A stretch of 17,724 nt of DNA from Pedosphaera sp. Lineage in GTDB: Bacteria > Verrucomicrobiota > Verrucomicrobiia > Limisphaerales > SXTU01. The stretch covers positions 1 through 17,724 of the forward strand of contig SIBB01000023.1 in the NCBI GenBank assembly GCA_009695395.1. Reading direction: 5' to 3'. The notes below the pieces were generated by a model. It was not told the DNA's origin and ran no database searches. It saw only the letters and a program-made list of their open reading frames with translations. Positions 1 to 7,718 of the stretch are shown here, one piece after another; position 1 is the stretch's first letter, and each line of letters starts with the position of its first letter. A program made the position numbers and the translations under genes.

Positions 1-633
1 AAAGCCCTCCTCGCCGAGCACGGCTTGAAACCCATCAGCGGCCACTTCCCCTACGACCGCTGGAAGTCCGAGCCGGAGAAGGTGCTCGCCGAGGCCCAAG
101 CCATCGGCCTGCAATACGCGGGCTGCGCGTGGATTACGCACCAGGCCCCGTTCAGCGAAGTCGCGGCGCGCGACGCCATCGCCGTGTTCAACAAGGCCGG
201 CGATCTCGGCGCGAAGCTGGGCATCAAGTTCTTCTACCACGCCCACGGCTTCGAATTTTACAAGCACGGCGACGGCACGCTCATGGACTTGCTCATGAAG
301 GAAACCGACCCGAAGCACGTGAGCTTCGAGATGGACGTGCTCTGGGTCGTCTTCCCCGGCCAGGACCCGGTGCAATGGCTCAAGAAGTATCCCGGCCGCT
401 GGGAGCTGATGCACCTCAAGGATCTGAAGAAGGGCGTGCAGACGGGTGACCTCTCCGGCAAGACCGACGTAAGCAACGACGTGCCGCTGGGCACCGGTCA
501 GATGAACTGGCCCGCCATCCTCAAGGCCGCGAAGGAGAGCGGCGTGAAATACTACTTCATCGAGGACGAGTCCCCGACCGTCGTGGAGCAGATCCCGCAG
601 ACACTCAAGTTTCTTGGGCAGGTGAAGTTCTGA
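1..633 (+). CDS. Sugar phosphate isomerase/epimerase-like TIM-barrel protein (5' end outside window)
   Basis: The reading frame is open from base 1 and ends at TGA 631-633, leaving 210 C-terminal residues; the true start lies upstream. The fragment looks like the xylose isomerase-like / AP-endonuclease-2 TIM-barrel superfamily, whose members isomerise or epimerise sugars using a divalent metal. Visible signs, numbered from the first codon in the window, are YHAHGFE near 79-85, FEMDVLWV near 109-116, MHLKD near 137-141 and FIEDES near 186-191; the His, Asp and Glu residues in these stretches match the usual strand-end metal ligands. No signal peptide can be judged because the N-terminus is missing. 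Substrate cannot be told. The next gene on the same strand is a small hypothetical 82 bases downstream. The family call is fairly secure; the reaction is not. Confidence 0.8.
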   Translation, partial: KALLAEHGLKPISGHFPYDRWKSEPEKVLAEAQAIGLQYAGCAWITHQAPFSEVAARDAIAVFNKAGDLGAKLGIKFFYHAHGFEFYKHGDGTLMDLLMKETDPKHVSFEMDVLWVVFPGQDPVQWLKKYPGRWELMHLKDLKKGVQTGDLSGKTDVSNDVPLGTGQMNWPAILKAAKESGVKYYFIEDESPTVVEQIPQTLKFLGQVKF

Positions 634-715
634 CCCTCCCGTGCCGCCGCCGAGGCAAGGCGAAGGGACCGAACGTTGGCTTGGATTCCTCCACCGTTCG
701 CGCTATGAGTCGGCG

Positions 716-961
716 ATGACCGAGACGGAGCAACAAATCTTCGCCGCCTTGCGCGACCTCGACACCGCCGTGGCCCGCTGCCGCACCGAGAACCCGCCGC
801 CGCCACTGCTGCCAGTCTTCGAGCGACTGGACGCGCTCGCCGCGCAACTCCCCCCCGGCGGCAACCACGACCTCCGCCACTACCTCCAGCGCAAGAGCTA
901 CGAAAAAGCCCGCCTCTGGCTCGAAGGTGTGGACCCGGAGAAGGGGACGTGCGGGCGATGA
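716..961 (+). CDS. Small hypothetical protein (81 aa)
   Basis: An 81-codon frame starts at ATG 716 and ends at TGA 959-961. The frame stays open upstream to about 641, but those extra residues (Pro/Arg-rich) look like read-through of non-coding sequence, so the internal ATG is preferred. The predicted protein is soluble and mostly helical: an N-terminal helix (about residues 2-24), a short Pro run (26-30), and a polar C-terminal half with HDLRHYLQRKSYEKARLWLE, which looks like a real amphipathic helix. There is no signal peptide, membrane segment or known motif. It sits 49 bases before a MetE-like gene on the same strand and may be co-transcribed with it. I do not recognise the family and assign no function. 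No Shine-Dalgarno sequence is visible, so the start is uncertain. Confidence 0.6.
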   Translation: MTETEQQIFAALRDLDTAVARCRTENPPPPLLPVFERLDALAAQLPPGGNHDLRHYLQRKSYEKARLWLEGVDPEKGTCGR

Positions 962-1010
962 CCCCGCTCCCGCCGGCACCGGCTTGTAAATCCGAACCCA
1001 ACACTCCCCC

Positions 1011-2015
1011 ATGTCCGCACCGCAGATTCTGACCACCGTCGTCGGCAGCTACCCCGTTCCCGCGTGGCTCGCCGCGTTTCCCACTGCCGCCGCGTTGCGC
1101 GACGCCATCCTCGTCGTCCTCAAGACGCAGGAACTCGCCGGCCTCGATGTCATCGCGGACGGCGAACTGTCGCGCTTCGACGTGAACCACCCCGAGACCA
1201 ACGGGATGATTGACTACTTCATCCGCCCGATGAGCGGCATCCACCCGACGCTCTCGCGCGAGGAGTTGGCGAAGTTCCGCGCGGCGCAAGGGATGAAGTT
1301 CCGCACGCAGCCGGCGGGCGTCGTGCGCGGGGAGATTGGTGAAGGCAGCTTGAACCTCCCCGCCGCGTGGCAGTCCGTGAAGGGCCTCACGCCGCGCCCG
1401 CTGAAGTTCACCCTCACCTCGCCCTACATGCTCGCGAAGACGCTCGTGAACGAGTTTTACCCGGACACCCGCGCGCTCACGATGGCGCTGGCCGAGGCGC
1501 TCCGCCGACAGGTCGCGGACATTGACGCCGCCGTGGTGCAGGTGGACGAGGCGAATCTCCCCGGCCATCCCGAGGACGCCGACTGGGCGCACGAGCCAAT
1601 CAACCACGTCCTGAAAGGCGTGCGCGGCCAGAAGGGCCTGCACCTCTGCTTTGGCAACTACGGCGGCCAGAGCATCCAGCGCGGCTACTGGCGCAATCTC
1701 CTGCCCTTCCTCAACCGCCTCGACGTGGACCACCTGGTCCTCGAATTCGCTCGGCGCGGCTACGACGAACTCGACGCCTTCCGCGACCTCCGCCCTGGCA
1801 TCGCGCTTGGCCTCGGCGTCGTGGACATCAAGGACAACGAAGTCGAGACGCCCGAGCTCATCGCCACGCGCATTGCGCACGCCGTGAAAACGCTCGGAGC
1901 CGAGCGCATCAAGTGGGTCCACCCCGACTGCGGTTTCTGGATGCTCTCGCGCAGCGTCGCCGACCGGAAGATGGCGGCGTTGGTGGCGGGGCGGGACAAG
2001 TTCCTCGGGCAATGA
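1011..2015 (+). CDS. MetE C-terminal-domain-like (core-MetE) methyltransferase
   Basis: This 334-residue protein matches the C-terminal, catalytic barrel of cobalamin-independent methionine synthase (MetE), which transfers a methyl group to a thiol held on zinc. Full-length MetE is about 750 residues; here the N-terminal folate-binding duplicate is absent. The zinc site is readable: H211 and C213 (HLCFGNYGG), E245 (LVLEFARRG) and C307 (HPDCGFW). Other family blocks are VVGSYPVP (10-17), DGELSR (50-55), VDEANL (178-183) and DIKDNEVE (272-279). Stand-alone core-MetE proteins are known, and several use methyl donors other than methyl-tetrahydrofolate, so the donor and acceptor here are open. The ATG at 1011 has no clear Shine-Dalgarno. 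The stop overlaps the next start as ATGA, implying translational coupling with the ArsC/Spx-like gene. Confidence 0.85.
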   Translation: MSAPQILTTVVGSYPVPAWLAAFPTAAALRDAILVVLKTQELAGLDVIADGELSRFDVNHPETNGMIDYFIRPMSGIHPTLSREELAKFRAAQGMKFRTQPAGVVRGEIGEGSLNLPAAWQSVKGLTPRPLKFTLTSPYMLAKTLVNEFYPDTRALTMALAEALRRQVADIDAAVVQVDEANLPGHPEDADWAHEPINHVLKGVRGQKGLHLCFGNYGGQSIQRGYWRNLLPFLNRLDVDHLVLEFARRGYDELDAFRDLRPGIALGLGVVDIKDNEVETPELIATRIAHAVKTLGAERIKWVHPDCGFWMLSRSVADRKMAALVAGRDKFLGQ

Positions 2016-2365
2016 AGTTCTACGAATACAAAGGCTGCGATACCTGCCGCCGCGCAAAGAAGTTCCTCGCCGCGCGCGGCCTCGCTTTCGACGCCCTCCC
2101 CATCCGCGAGCAGCCGCCCACGAAGCCTGAGCTGAAGCGGATGCTGGCGATCTACGGCGGCGAGCTCCGCCGCCTCTTCAACACCTCCGGCGGCGACTAC
2201 AAGGCGATGACACTCTCCGAGCGCCTGCCCAAGCTCACTGTTGCTGAAGCCATCGACCTGCTCGCAGCGAACGGGAATTTGGTGAAACGCCCCTTCCTGC
2301 TCACGGACACAAGCGGTCTCGTCGGATTCAAGCAGCCGGAGTGGGAGAAGCTGCTCGGCGCATGA
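2012..2365 (+). CDS. ArsC/Spx-family thioredoxin-fold reductase
   Basis: A 117-residue protein of the ArsC/Spx/MgsR family. It has the N-terminal redox motif C9-D-T-C12 in YKGCDTCRRA, and the family signature NGNLVKRPFLL (87-97) with the conserved Arg93 and the cis-Pro94 that packs against the active site. ArsC-family reductases use a thiol on arsenate or small substrates, whereas Spx-type proteins bind RNA polymerase; this sequence cannot settle which. The retained CxxC and small size favour a generic ArsC-like (YffB-type) reductase. ATG 2012 was chosen because it begins exactly at the family N-terminus and overlaps the TGA of the MetE-like gene (ATGA). Both neighbours involve thiol chemistry, but any functional link is inference. 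No ars genes are nearby. Confidence 0.85.
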   Translation: MKFYEYKGCDTCRRAKKFLAARGLAFDALPIREQPPTKPELKRMLAIYGGELRRLFNTSGGDYKAMTLSERLPKLTVAEAIDLLAANGNLVKRPFLLTDTSGLVGFKQPEWEKLLGA

Positions 2366-2483
2366 CTCGCGTAGCCGCCGCTGCTGCCGAGGAATGTCAG
2401 CGCGAAGCGCGGGAACAAATCTTCCTTCGGCTATTCCTTCACCGCGTCGGCAGCGCGGTGCAGTGCGGGGTCGACTCAGCGCC

Positions 2484-3821
2484 CTACTTCGTCGCAGCTG
2501 GTTTCGGCGCAGGCGGCGCAGGCGGCGCGGCCAACTCGCGGATGTAGAGGTTGCGGAAGCAAAGGACGCTGCCGTGGGCCTGCAACTCGATCTGGCCGGA
2601 AGGGAAGAGCGGCTGCGTGCGGTCCCAGAAGTTTTCCATCGTGACGTTGTTGACCACGAGTTCGCCATTCAGGAAGACGTGGACCTTGTCGCCGACGGAG
2701 AGGATGCGGAAGCGGTTCCATAGACCGGGCGCGTGGTCCGCCCACTTGCTGGGCTCGCTGGGGTTCTTCTGGTTATTGTAAAGTCCGCCGGAGCCGACGC
2801 GCTTCGGGTTGCCCGGAGTGTCTCGCTCCCAAATCTGAATCTGCGGCGTGCCGCGCACGTAGATGCCGCTGTCGCCCTTGGGCTCGATCTTCCAGTCGCA
2901 GTGAATCTCCACGTCGCCGTAGTCACGCACGGTGGCGATGCTGTGGCCCTTGCCGTCGAACACGAGCATCCCCTCAGCGGTGCCCCAATGCCCGGCCATG
3001 TGGTCGTCGGCCTTGGACTGTGCGGCGGCGAGCGCCTCCTTCGGCATCGCCGCCCGCTTCTTAGGATCGGCCACGAGCCCTTTCCAGCCTTCGAGATTCT
3101 CGCCGTTGAAGAGGCGCTTGAAGCCCTTCGGCGGGATGTTGTGCGTCTCGGCGACGGGCAGTTCCTTGACGCGCAAGTTGCGGAACTCGACGTAGTCGTT
3201 GTGGCCGAGGAACCCGAGGTGGCCGCGCTCGCGGAGCAGGCCGGGGTGTTTCTTGAGCGTCTCGCGGTCGGTCACGTCGTTGAGGTTGGCGTCCACGATG
3301 ACCTTGCCGTTGAGGGTCACGCGGATGTGACGGCCCCGGCAGTAAATCTCCTCTTCATTCCATTCGCCGACGGGGCGGAGCGCGCCGCGCTTGGCGGCGG
3401 CGATGAGATAGACGGAGCCGTTGAACTGCGCGTCCTTGAGCTTGGCGTATTTCTCGGCGGTGTCGTCGAGGACCTGCACCTCCATGCCGGTGTAGGCGAG
3501 GCTGCCGGCGGCGAAGGGCGAGCGGATGGCGATGCCGTTGTTGGAGCCGGGCTCCAGCTTGAACTCAAAGCGGTAGATGAAGTCGCTGTATTGGCGTTCG
3601 GTGAGCAGGTTGCCGCCGCCGCCCTTGGCGCAAAAGAGAACGCCATCTTTCACCCCGTAGCCCGCGCCCGTGCCGCCGAGAAGTTTCCAGCCGTTGAGGG
3701 TCTTGCCGTCGAAGATCGGGAGGAAGCCGGCCTCGCGGCTGGCCGTGACGCAGCCCGCGAAGACCACAGCGCTGAGTGCGATCGAACCGAGACCAAGAAT
3801 GAATCTGCGATGCGGTATCAT
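2484..3821 (-). CDS. Two-domain DUF1080 (3-keto-disaccharide hydrolase-like) lipoprotein
   Basis: A 445-residue exported protein. Start ATG 3819-3821 is preferred over an open extension to 3914 because it gives a clean lipoprotein signal: HRR, a hydrophobic stretch (7-22) and the lipobox FAGC with lipid-accepting C24. Two DUF1080 concanavalin-like domains follow. Domain 1 (about 34-219) opens with FDGKTLNGWK and closes with VEFRNLRVKEL; domain 2 (about 233-430) opens with FNGENLEGWK and closes with LCFRNLYIREL, so the protein is an internal duplication. The tail is Ala/Pro/Lys-rich (431-445). DUF1080 proteins are abundant in Planctomycetota, Verrucomicrobiota and Bacteroidota, and some hydrolyse 3-keto-glycosides. 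The protein is probably membrane-anchored, possibly at the outer membrane, and acts on glycans. It converges with the ArsC/Spx-like gene and follows the histidine kinase by 107 bases. Confidence 0.87.
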   Translation of the reverse strand: MIPHRRFILGLGSIALSAVVFAGCVTASREAGFLPIFDGKTLNGWKLLGGTGAGYGVKDGVLFCAKGGGGNLLTERQYSDFIYRFEFKLEPGSNNGIAIRSPFAAGSLAYTGMEVQVLDDTAEKYAKLKDAQFNGSVYLIAAAKRGALRPVGEWNEEEIYCRGRHIRVTLNGKVIVDANLNDVTDRETLKKHPGLLRERGHLGFLGHNDYVEFRNLRVKELPVAETHNIPPKGFKRLFNGENLEGWKGLVADPKKRAAMPKEALAAAQSKADDHMAGHWGTAEGMLVFDGKGHSIATVRDYGDVEIHCDWKIEPKGDSGIYVRGTPQIQIWERDTPGNPKRVGSGGLYNNQKNPSEPSKWADHAPGLWNRFRILSVGDKVHVFLNGELVVNNVTMENFWDRTQPLFPSGQIELQAHGSVLCFRNLYIRELAAPPAPPAPKPAATK

Positions 3822-3928
3822 AGGGTTGAGAAGTGTTGTCGAACTGAGTGGCCGCAGGCTGTTGGAAAGCAAATAGGGTGTCAAGCGCCCGACCCCGCTC
3901 GCGCAAATAGCCAACCCGTCATTCCCTT

Positions 3929-5179
3929 TCAGTCGGGCAGTTTGGCTTCCAGCAGCTTGGGCCTGCGCTCGTGGAGCGGGAGCCAGACGCGGAACTGCGT
4001 GCCCTCATCTACGCGGCTCTCCAGTTCGATGCGCCCGCCGTGTTCACGCACGATGCGTTGCACGATCATCAGGCCCAAGCCGCTGCCCTTCTCCTTCGTC
4101 GTGTAGAACGGCTCGAAGATGCGGTTGATCTGTTCCTGCGGGATGCCGCCGCCGGTGTCATTCACGCTGAACCACACCCCGCCGGCACCTTCGCCGGTGG
4201 TGATTGTGAGCGTGCCACCCTTGGTCATGGCCTGCATCGCGTTCTTGATGAGGTTGACGAGCACCTGCTGGATTTGCGAAGCGTCCATCGGTGCGGGCGG
4301 GAGGCTGGTGGCCAGCTTCGGCTCGACGTGGAGATGCCGGTTCTTCAGCTCAGGGCCAAGCAGGTCGAGCGACGCGCGGATGGCTTCGTTCAGCGACGCG
4401 GGCTGGAGCTTGGGCGGCGAGGGGCGGATGGCCTGGAGGAATTGAGAGACGATGTAGTCGAGCCGGGTGATCTCGCCTTTCGCAACGTCGAGGTAGGATT
4501 GCAGCTTTTCGACTGTGCTCGCCGTGTCGGTGTCGGAGCGGCGTGACTGGCGGTAGCGGGTGAGGCGCGCGGGCTTGGGGCTGGCGTCGGGCGTGCGGAG
4601 CTTTTTCAACTCGCGCTCCATGAGCTGGAGGTGGATGTGCAGGGCGTTGAGCGGGTTGCCGATCTCGTGCGCAACGCTCGCGGCCAGCAGTGTGAGCGCC
4701 TGCATCCGCTCGCTCTCGATGGCCGCGAAGGTCTGCTGTCGCGCCTCGGTGGCGTCGTGCAGAATCAGCGCGAGGCCAGACGCACCGGTGGCCTCGCCGT
4801 CCAGCGGCGCGGTATAGAGGCGGAGGAAGCGCGGGCGCGGCCACTCGACTTCGAGTTCGAGGCGGCGGACTTGCGACCCGCCAGACTTGTCCCACCGCGC
4901 GAGTTTTTTCCAGTCGAGACCGGGCAGGAAGCGAGTGATGGGCTGGCCTTCGTCGGCGTCGTGCTTGAGGCCCAGAAGACTGGTCACGGACTGGTTGAAG
5001 TAGATGACGCGGCCCTTCTCGTCCACGACCAGCACGCCGTCCTCGATCACGTCGAAGAGCGTCTCCAGAAAACTCCGCTCACGCGCGAGTCGCTGGATGA
5101 CAGTCTGCAGACCCTCCGCGTCGAGCCGTCCGATGCGGCCGAGGACTTTGTCGAGGAAGCTGGATTTGGGGGTGGGCAC
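3929..5179 (-). CDS. Soluble PAS-domain sensor histidine kinase (NtrB-like)
   Basis: A 416-residue cytosolic histidine kinase with no signal peptide or transmembrane segment. Order: an N-terminal helix (1-40), a PAS domain (about 38-145, starting LFDVIEDGVLVVDEKG), a HisKA dimerisation domain with the H-box AHEIGNPLNAL and phospho-acceptor H171, and a HATPase_c domain with N-box N313 (LVNLIKNAMQA), G1 DTGGGI (341-346), F-box FEPF (355-358) and G2 GSGLGL (365-370). All catalytic boxes are intact. A polar, Arg/Ser-rich insertion (about 195-222) lengthens the segment between the two HisKA helices. No response regulator is in the window, so it is an orphan here. The only usable start is GTG 5177-5179; an in-frame TGA lies just upstream, and the GTG itself falls inside a heptamer repeat. 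There is no Shine-Dalgarno sequence. Confidence 0.9.
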   Translation of the reverse strand: MPTPKSSFLDKVLGRIGRLDAEGLQTVIQRLARERSFLETLFDVIEDGVLVVDEKGRVIYFNQSVTSLLGLKHDADEGQPITRFLPGLDWKKLARWDKSGGSQVRRLELEVEWPRPRFLRLYTAPLDGEATGASGLALILHDATEARQQTFAAIESERMQALTLLAASVAHEIGNPLNALHIHLQLMERELKKLRTPDASPKPARLTRYRQSRRSDTDTASTVEKLQSYLDVAKGEITRLDYIVSQFLQAIRPSPPKLQPASLNEAIRASLDLLGPELKNRHLHVEPKLATSLPPAPMDASQIQQVLVNLIKNAMQAMTKGGTLTITTGEGAGGVWFSVNDTGGGIPQEQINRIFEPFYTTKEKGSGLGLMIVQRIVREHGGRIELESRVDEGTQFRVWLPLHERRPKLLEAKLPD

Positions 5180-5238
5180 GTGACAGGTGACAGGTGACTT
5201 GGGGGCGGCAGGCGCTTGTCACCTGCCACTTGTCACCT
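5178..5238. repeat. Heptamer inverted repeat between corA and the kinase gene
   Basis: The left arm is three 7-base units, GTGACAG, GTGACAG, GTGACTT (5180-5200). The right arm (5218-5238), read on the minus strand, is AGGTGACAAGTGGCAGGTGA plus one base, again three GTGrCAr-type units. The arms could pair over about 20 bases with a few mismatches around a G-rich loop (5201-5214). The element overlaps the GTG start of the kinase gene and ends five bases before the corA stop. It could act as an intercistronic RNA hairpin, but there is no U-tract to make it an ordinary terminator. Confidence 0.85.
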
Positions 5239-5243
5239 CGCCT

Positions 5244-6242
5244 TCAAAACCATTTCCGTCGCTTCACATACCACCATGTTGCCAGCGTGGTGACAACGGT
5301 GACGCCGAAGGCGAACGAGTAGCCGTGCAGCCACTTGATCTCCGGCATCGCCTGGAAGTTCATGCCATACCACGTGCCGATCATCATTGCCGGCGTGGTC
5401 ACGATGGTGATGAGCGTCAGCGCTTTGACGGTCTCGCCGGTCTTGTTCGACGACATGCTCAGGTGGATGTGCAGGATGCCGGTGAGCGAGTCGGTGTAGG
5501 TGTGCGCGAGGTTGGCGATGTGGAAGAGGCGGTCGTAAATGTCCCGGTAGTAGGGCACGAGATGCGCGCGGATGAGCTTGAACTCGCCGTCCGCGAAGCG
5601 CTTCAGCACCTCCTGCTGTGGGCCGATGATCTGGCGCAGGTGGAGCACCTCACGCTTGATGCCGATGATCTTGTTCAACGTCCGCTGGTTCGGGTGCGCC
5701 ACGACGTCGTTCTCCAGTTCGGCGATTTCCAGCGAGAGCTCCTCCAGCGCGGGCTTGTAGTTGTCCACGATGGCGTCGAGTAACGTGTGCGCCACGCGGT
5801 CGGGCGCGCGGGCGATGTGCATCGTGCTCTTCGTGGCGCGCTCGGCGGTGGCGGAGATGCTGCGCAACGCCACGTCGTGGTAGGTGACGAGAAAATTCTT
5901 CCCGAGGAAAAAGTTCAGCTCGCTGGTGTCGAAGACGCCGTCCTTGCGGCTGTAATCCACGGCGTGGATCACCATGAAGAGATAGGGCGCGAACCGGTCA
6001 TCTTCCTTTGGCGAGTATTCCTCGATCTTCGGATTTGGACTGACGGCGATGCAGTCCTCGACCGACAGCGGGTGGAAGTGAAAAATGCCTTCGAGGATCG
6101 TCTTGGCCTCCTCGGGAGTGGAAGCCTCCAAGTCCACCCAAAGAAAGAGATTCGTGTCCGCCAGCAGCGTGGGCATGAGGAACACGTCAACATCCTGCGT
6201 GTGCAGGCGACCCTGGGTGGTGAAGGCAAAGGAACGAATCAT
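5244..6242 (-). CDS. corA: CorA-family Mg2+/Co2+ transporter
   Basis: A 332-residue CorA-type divalent cation channel. The large N-terminal cytoplasmic domain (1-265) is alpha/beta followed by long helices, including the helix-rich stretch 150-265. Two C-terminal membrane helices follow (about 272-292 and 306-325), with the signature YGMNF (GMN at 293-295) at the end of the first and a short acidic MPEIKW loop between them. The basic tail KRRKWF is typical. In this family five subunits form the pore and the GMN loop selects hydrated Mg2+. Length and topology are normal. ATG 6240-6242 is the only good start; the upstream sequence lacks a Shine-Dalgarno. It lies 64 bases before the histidine kinase on the same strand, separated by the heptamer inverted repeat, and is divergent from the Gfo/Idh/MocA gene, with which it shares a 136-base promoter region. 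Confidence 0.93.
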   Translation of the reverse strand: MIRSFAFTTQGRLHTQDVDVFLMPTLLADTNLFLWVDLEASTPEEAKTILEGIFHFHPLSVEDCIAVSPNPKIEEYSPKEDDRFAPYLFMVIHAVDYSRKDGVFDTSELNFFLGKNFLVTYHDVALRSISATAERATKSTMHIARAPDRVAHTLLDAIVDNYKPALEELSLEIAELENDVVAHPNQRTLNKIIGIKREVLHLRQIIGPQQEVLKRFADGEFKLIRAHLVPYYRDIYDRLFHIANLAHTYTDSLTGILHIHLSMSSNKTGETVKALTLITIVTTPAMMIGTWYGMNFQAMPEIKWLHGYSFAFGVTVVTTLATWWYVKRRKWF

Positions 6243-6327
6243 GTGCCGGACGGTCCAAAGCTAAGGCCGCGCGCGAGGCGAGGCAAGGCCACTGTGGCAG
6301 GCTTGGGCTTTGCGGCGCAGCAGCGGC

Positions 6328-6356
6328 TTGACGCTCCCGAGTCCGTCCACTAAACC
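6328..6356 (+). promoter_or_regulatory. Candidate sigma-70-like promoter for the Gfo/Idh/MocA gene
   Basis: TTGACG (6328-6333), a 17-base spacer and TAAACC (6351-6356) lie about 23 bases before ATG 6379. The -35 box is 5/6 to consensus, but the -10 box is weak (3/6). Orientation and position fit; no transcript evidence exists. Confidence 0.35.
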
Positions 6357-6378
6357 ACACCCGCATTTCGCACCTCAC

Positions 6379-7707
6379 ATGAAACCGAACACCTCCTCCT
6401 CCGCCACTCGTCGCGAGTTCGTCAAGTCCTCCGCCTTCGCCGGCGGCGCGCTCACGGCCGCTGTCCACTTCCCCCATGTCGCCAATGCAGCAGCAGCGGG
6501 CGACAAAATTAAGATTGGCTGGGTCGGCTGCGGCGGACGCGGCACCGGCGCGGCGAACCAGGCGCTCAACGCCGACTCGAACCTCGTCATGTGGTCCATG
6601 GGCGACATCTTCCAGGACAAGATTGATTCCGGCCTCGAGTCGCTGAAGAAGGAACAGGCTAAGAATCCCGAGAAGGTCAGCGTCGCGGCGGAGCGGCAAT
6701 TCACCGGCCTCGATGCCTTTCAAAAAGTCCTCAACAGCGGCGTGGATGTCGTGCTGCTCACCACTTCGCCCGGCTTCCGCCCGCAGCACATCAAGGCGGC
6801 CATCGAGGCCGGCAAACACGTCTTCGCCGAGAAGCCGATGGCGGTGGACGGCCCCGGCGTGCGCTCGGTGATGGAGAGCATCAAGCTGGCGAAGCAGAAG
6901 AACCTCGCGCTCGTGGATGGCTTTGTCTGGCGCTGGACCACGGCGAATCGCGACGCCTTCGCGAAGATTCACGACGGCGCGGTGGGCGACATCCAAGCCA
7001 TCTACTCCAGCTACTACACGGGCGCGGTGGACCGCTATCCGAAGTGGAATCGCACGAACACCAAGACCGACCTCGAGTGGCAGATTCGCCGCTGGTATTA
7101 CTTCACTTGGCTCTCCGGCGACCACGTCGTCGAGCAGGCCGTCCACTCGGTTGACAAGCTGATGTGGGCGATGAAGGACGAGCCGCCCGAGAGCGTGATT
7201 TGCACCGGCGGACGCCAGGTGCGCTCCGGCGAGGCCGGCGGCGAATACGGCAACATCTACGACCATTTCTCTGCCGAATACAAATGGGCCAGCGGCGTGA
7301 AGGGCTACCACTTCACCCGCCAGTTCGACCGTTGCCACGGCGAGGTCACGGAACGGGTCTATGGCACCAAGGGCGTCTATGAAGGCGAGAGCGGCAGCAA
7401 GCGCCACGTCATCACCGGCGAGAACCGCTGGCGCTGGGCCGGCGACAAGACTCAGAACGGCTACCAGACCGAGCACGACGAGATGTATGCGAGCATCCGC
7501 GCGGGCAAACCGCTCAACACCGGCGACCGCTTCATCAAGACCACGCTCTGCGCGATCATGGCGCGCATGGCTGCTTACACGGGCAAGGAAATCACCTGGG
7601 AGATGGCGCTCAACTCGAAGGAGGACACCTTCCCGAAGGACATCCACTGGGACATGAAGCTCCCCGTCGCGCCCGTCGCGCGGCCTGGCAGCACGCCGTT
7701 TATTTGA
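6379..7707 (+). CDS. Tat-exported Gfo/Idh/MocA-family oxidoreductase
   Basis: A 442-residue NAD(P)-dependent oxidoreductase-like protein. ATG 6379 is chosen because it places the twin-arginine signal at the N-terminus: TRREFVKSS with R11-R12, a weakly hydrophobic stretch (18-30) and an AxA-type site ending VANA (about 34-37). The Rossmann fold follows with IGWVGCGGRGTG (46-57), and the family motif AEKPM has E151-K152-P153. The C-terminal alpha/beta domain runs from about 170 and contains the HDGAVGDI and SGDHVVEQAVHSVDK blocks; the His residues there are candidate catalytic bases. Tat export fits folding with bound cofactor before secretion, as in glucose-fructose oxidoreductase, and such exported members are numerous in Planctomycetota and Verrucomicrobiota. 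The substrate is probably a sugar or cyclitol but cannot be named. Its stop lies 11 bases from that of the convergent DMFA2-like gene. Confidence 0.92.
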   Translation: MKPNTSSSATRREFVKSSAFAGGALTAAVHFPHVANAAAAGDKIKIGWVGCGGRGTGAANQALNADSNLVMWSMGDIFQDKIDSGLESLKKEQAKNPEKVSVAAERQFTGLDAFQKVLNSGVDVVLLTTSPGFRPQHIKAAIEAGKHVFAEKPMAVDGPGVRSVMESIKLAKQKNLALVDGFVWRWTTANRDAFAKIHDGAVGDIQAIYSSYYTGAVDRYPKWNRTNTKTDLEWQIRRWYYFTWLSGDHVVEQAVHSVDKLMWAMKDEPPESVICTGGRQVRSGEAGGEYGNIYDHFSAEYKWASGVKGYHFTRQFDRCHGEVTERVYGTKGVYEGESGSKRHVITGENRWRWAGDKTQNGYQTEHDEMYASIRAGKPLNTGDRFIKTTLCAIMARMAAYTGKEITWEMALNSKEDTFPKDIHWDMKLPVAPVARPGSTPFI

Positions 7708-7718
7708 GCGAGCGAGCC

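Noticed and set aside
552..2057. Open frame of 501 codons on the minus strand
   Set aside because: It lies antisense to the MetE-like and small hypothetical genes, is Arg/Ala/Glu/Val-rich with no motif, and is explained by high-GC codon usage on the opposite strand.
2366..2483. Possible bidirectional terminator between the convergent ArsC/Spx-like and DUF1080 genes
   Set aside because: CCGCTGCTGCCGA and a near inverse, TCGGCAGCGCGG, are present, but the loop would exceed 50 bases, pairing is imperfect and no U-tract follows on either strand.
2733..4106. Open frame of 457 codons on the plus strand
   Set aside because: It is antisense to the DUF1080 lipoprotein gene and crosses into the kinase gene; Val/Ala/Glu-rich shadow.
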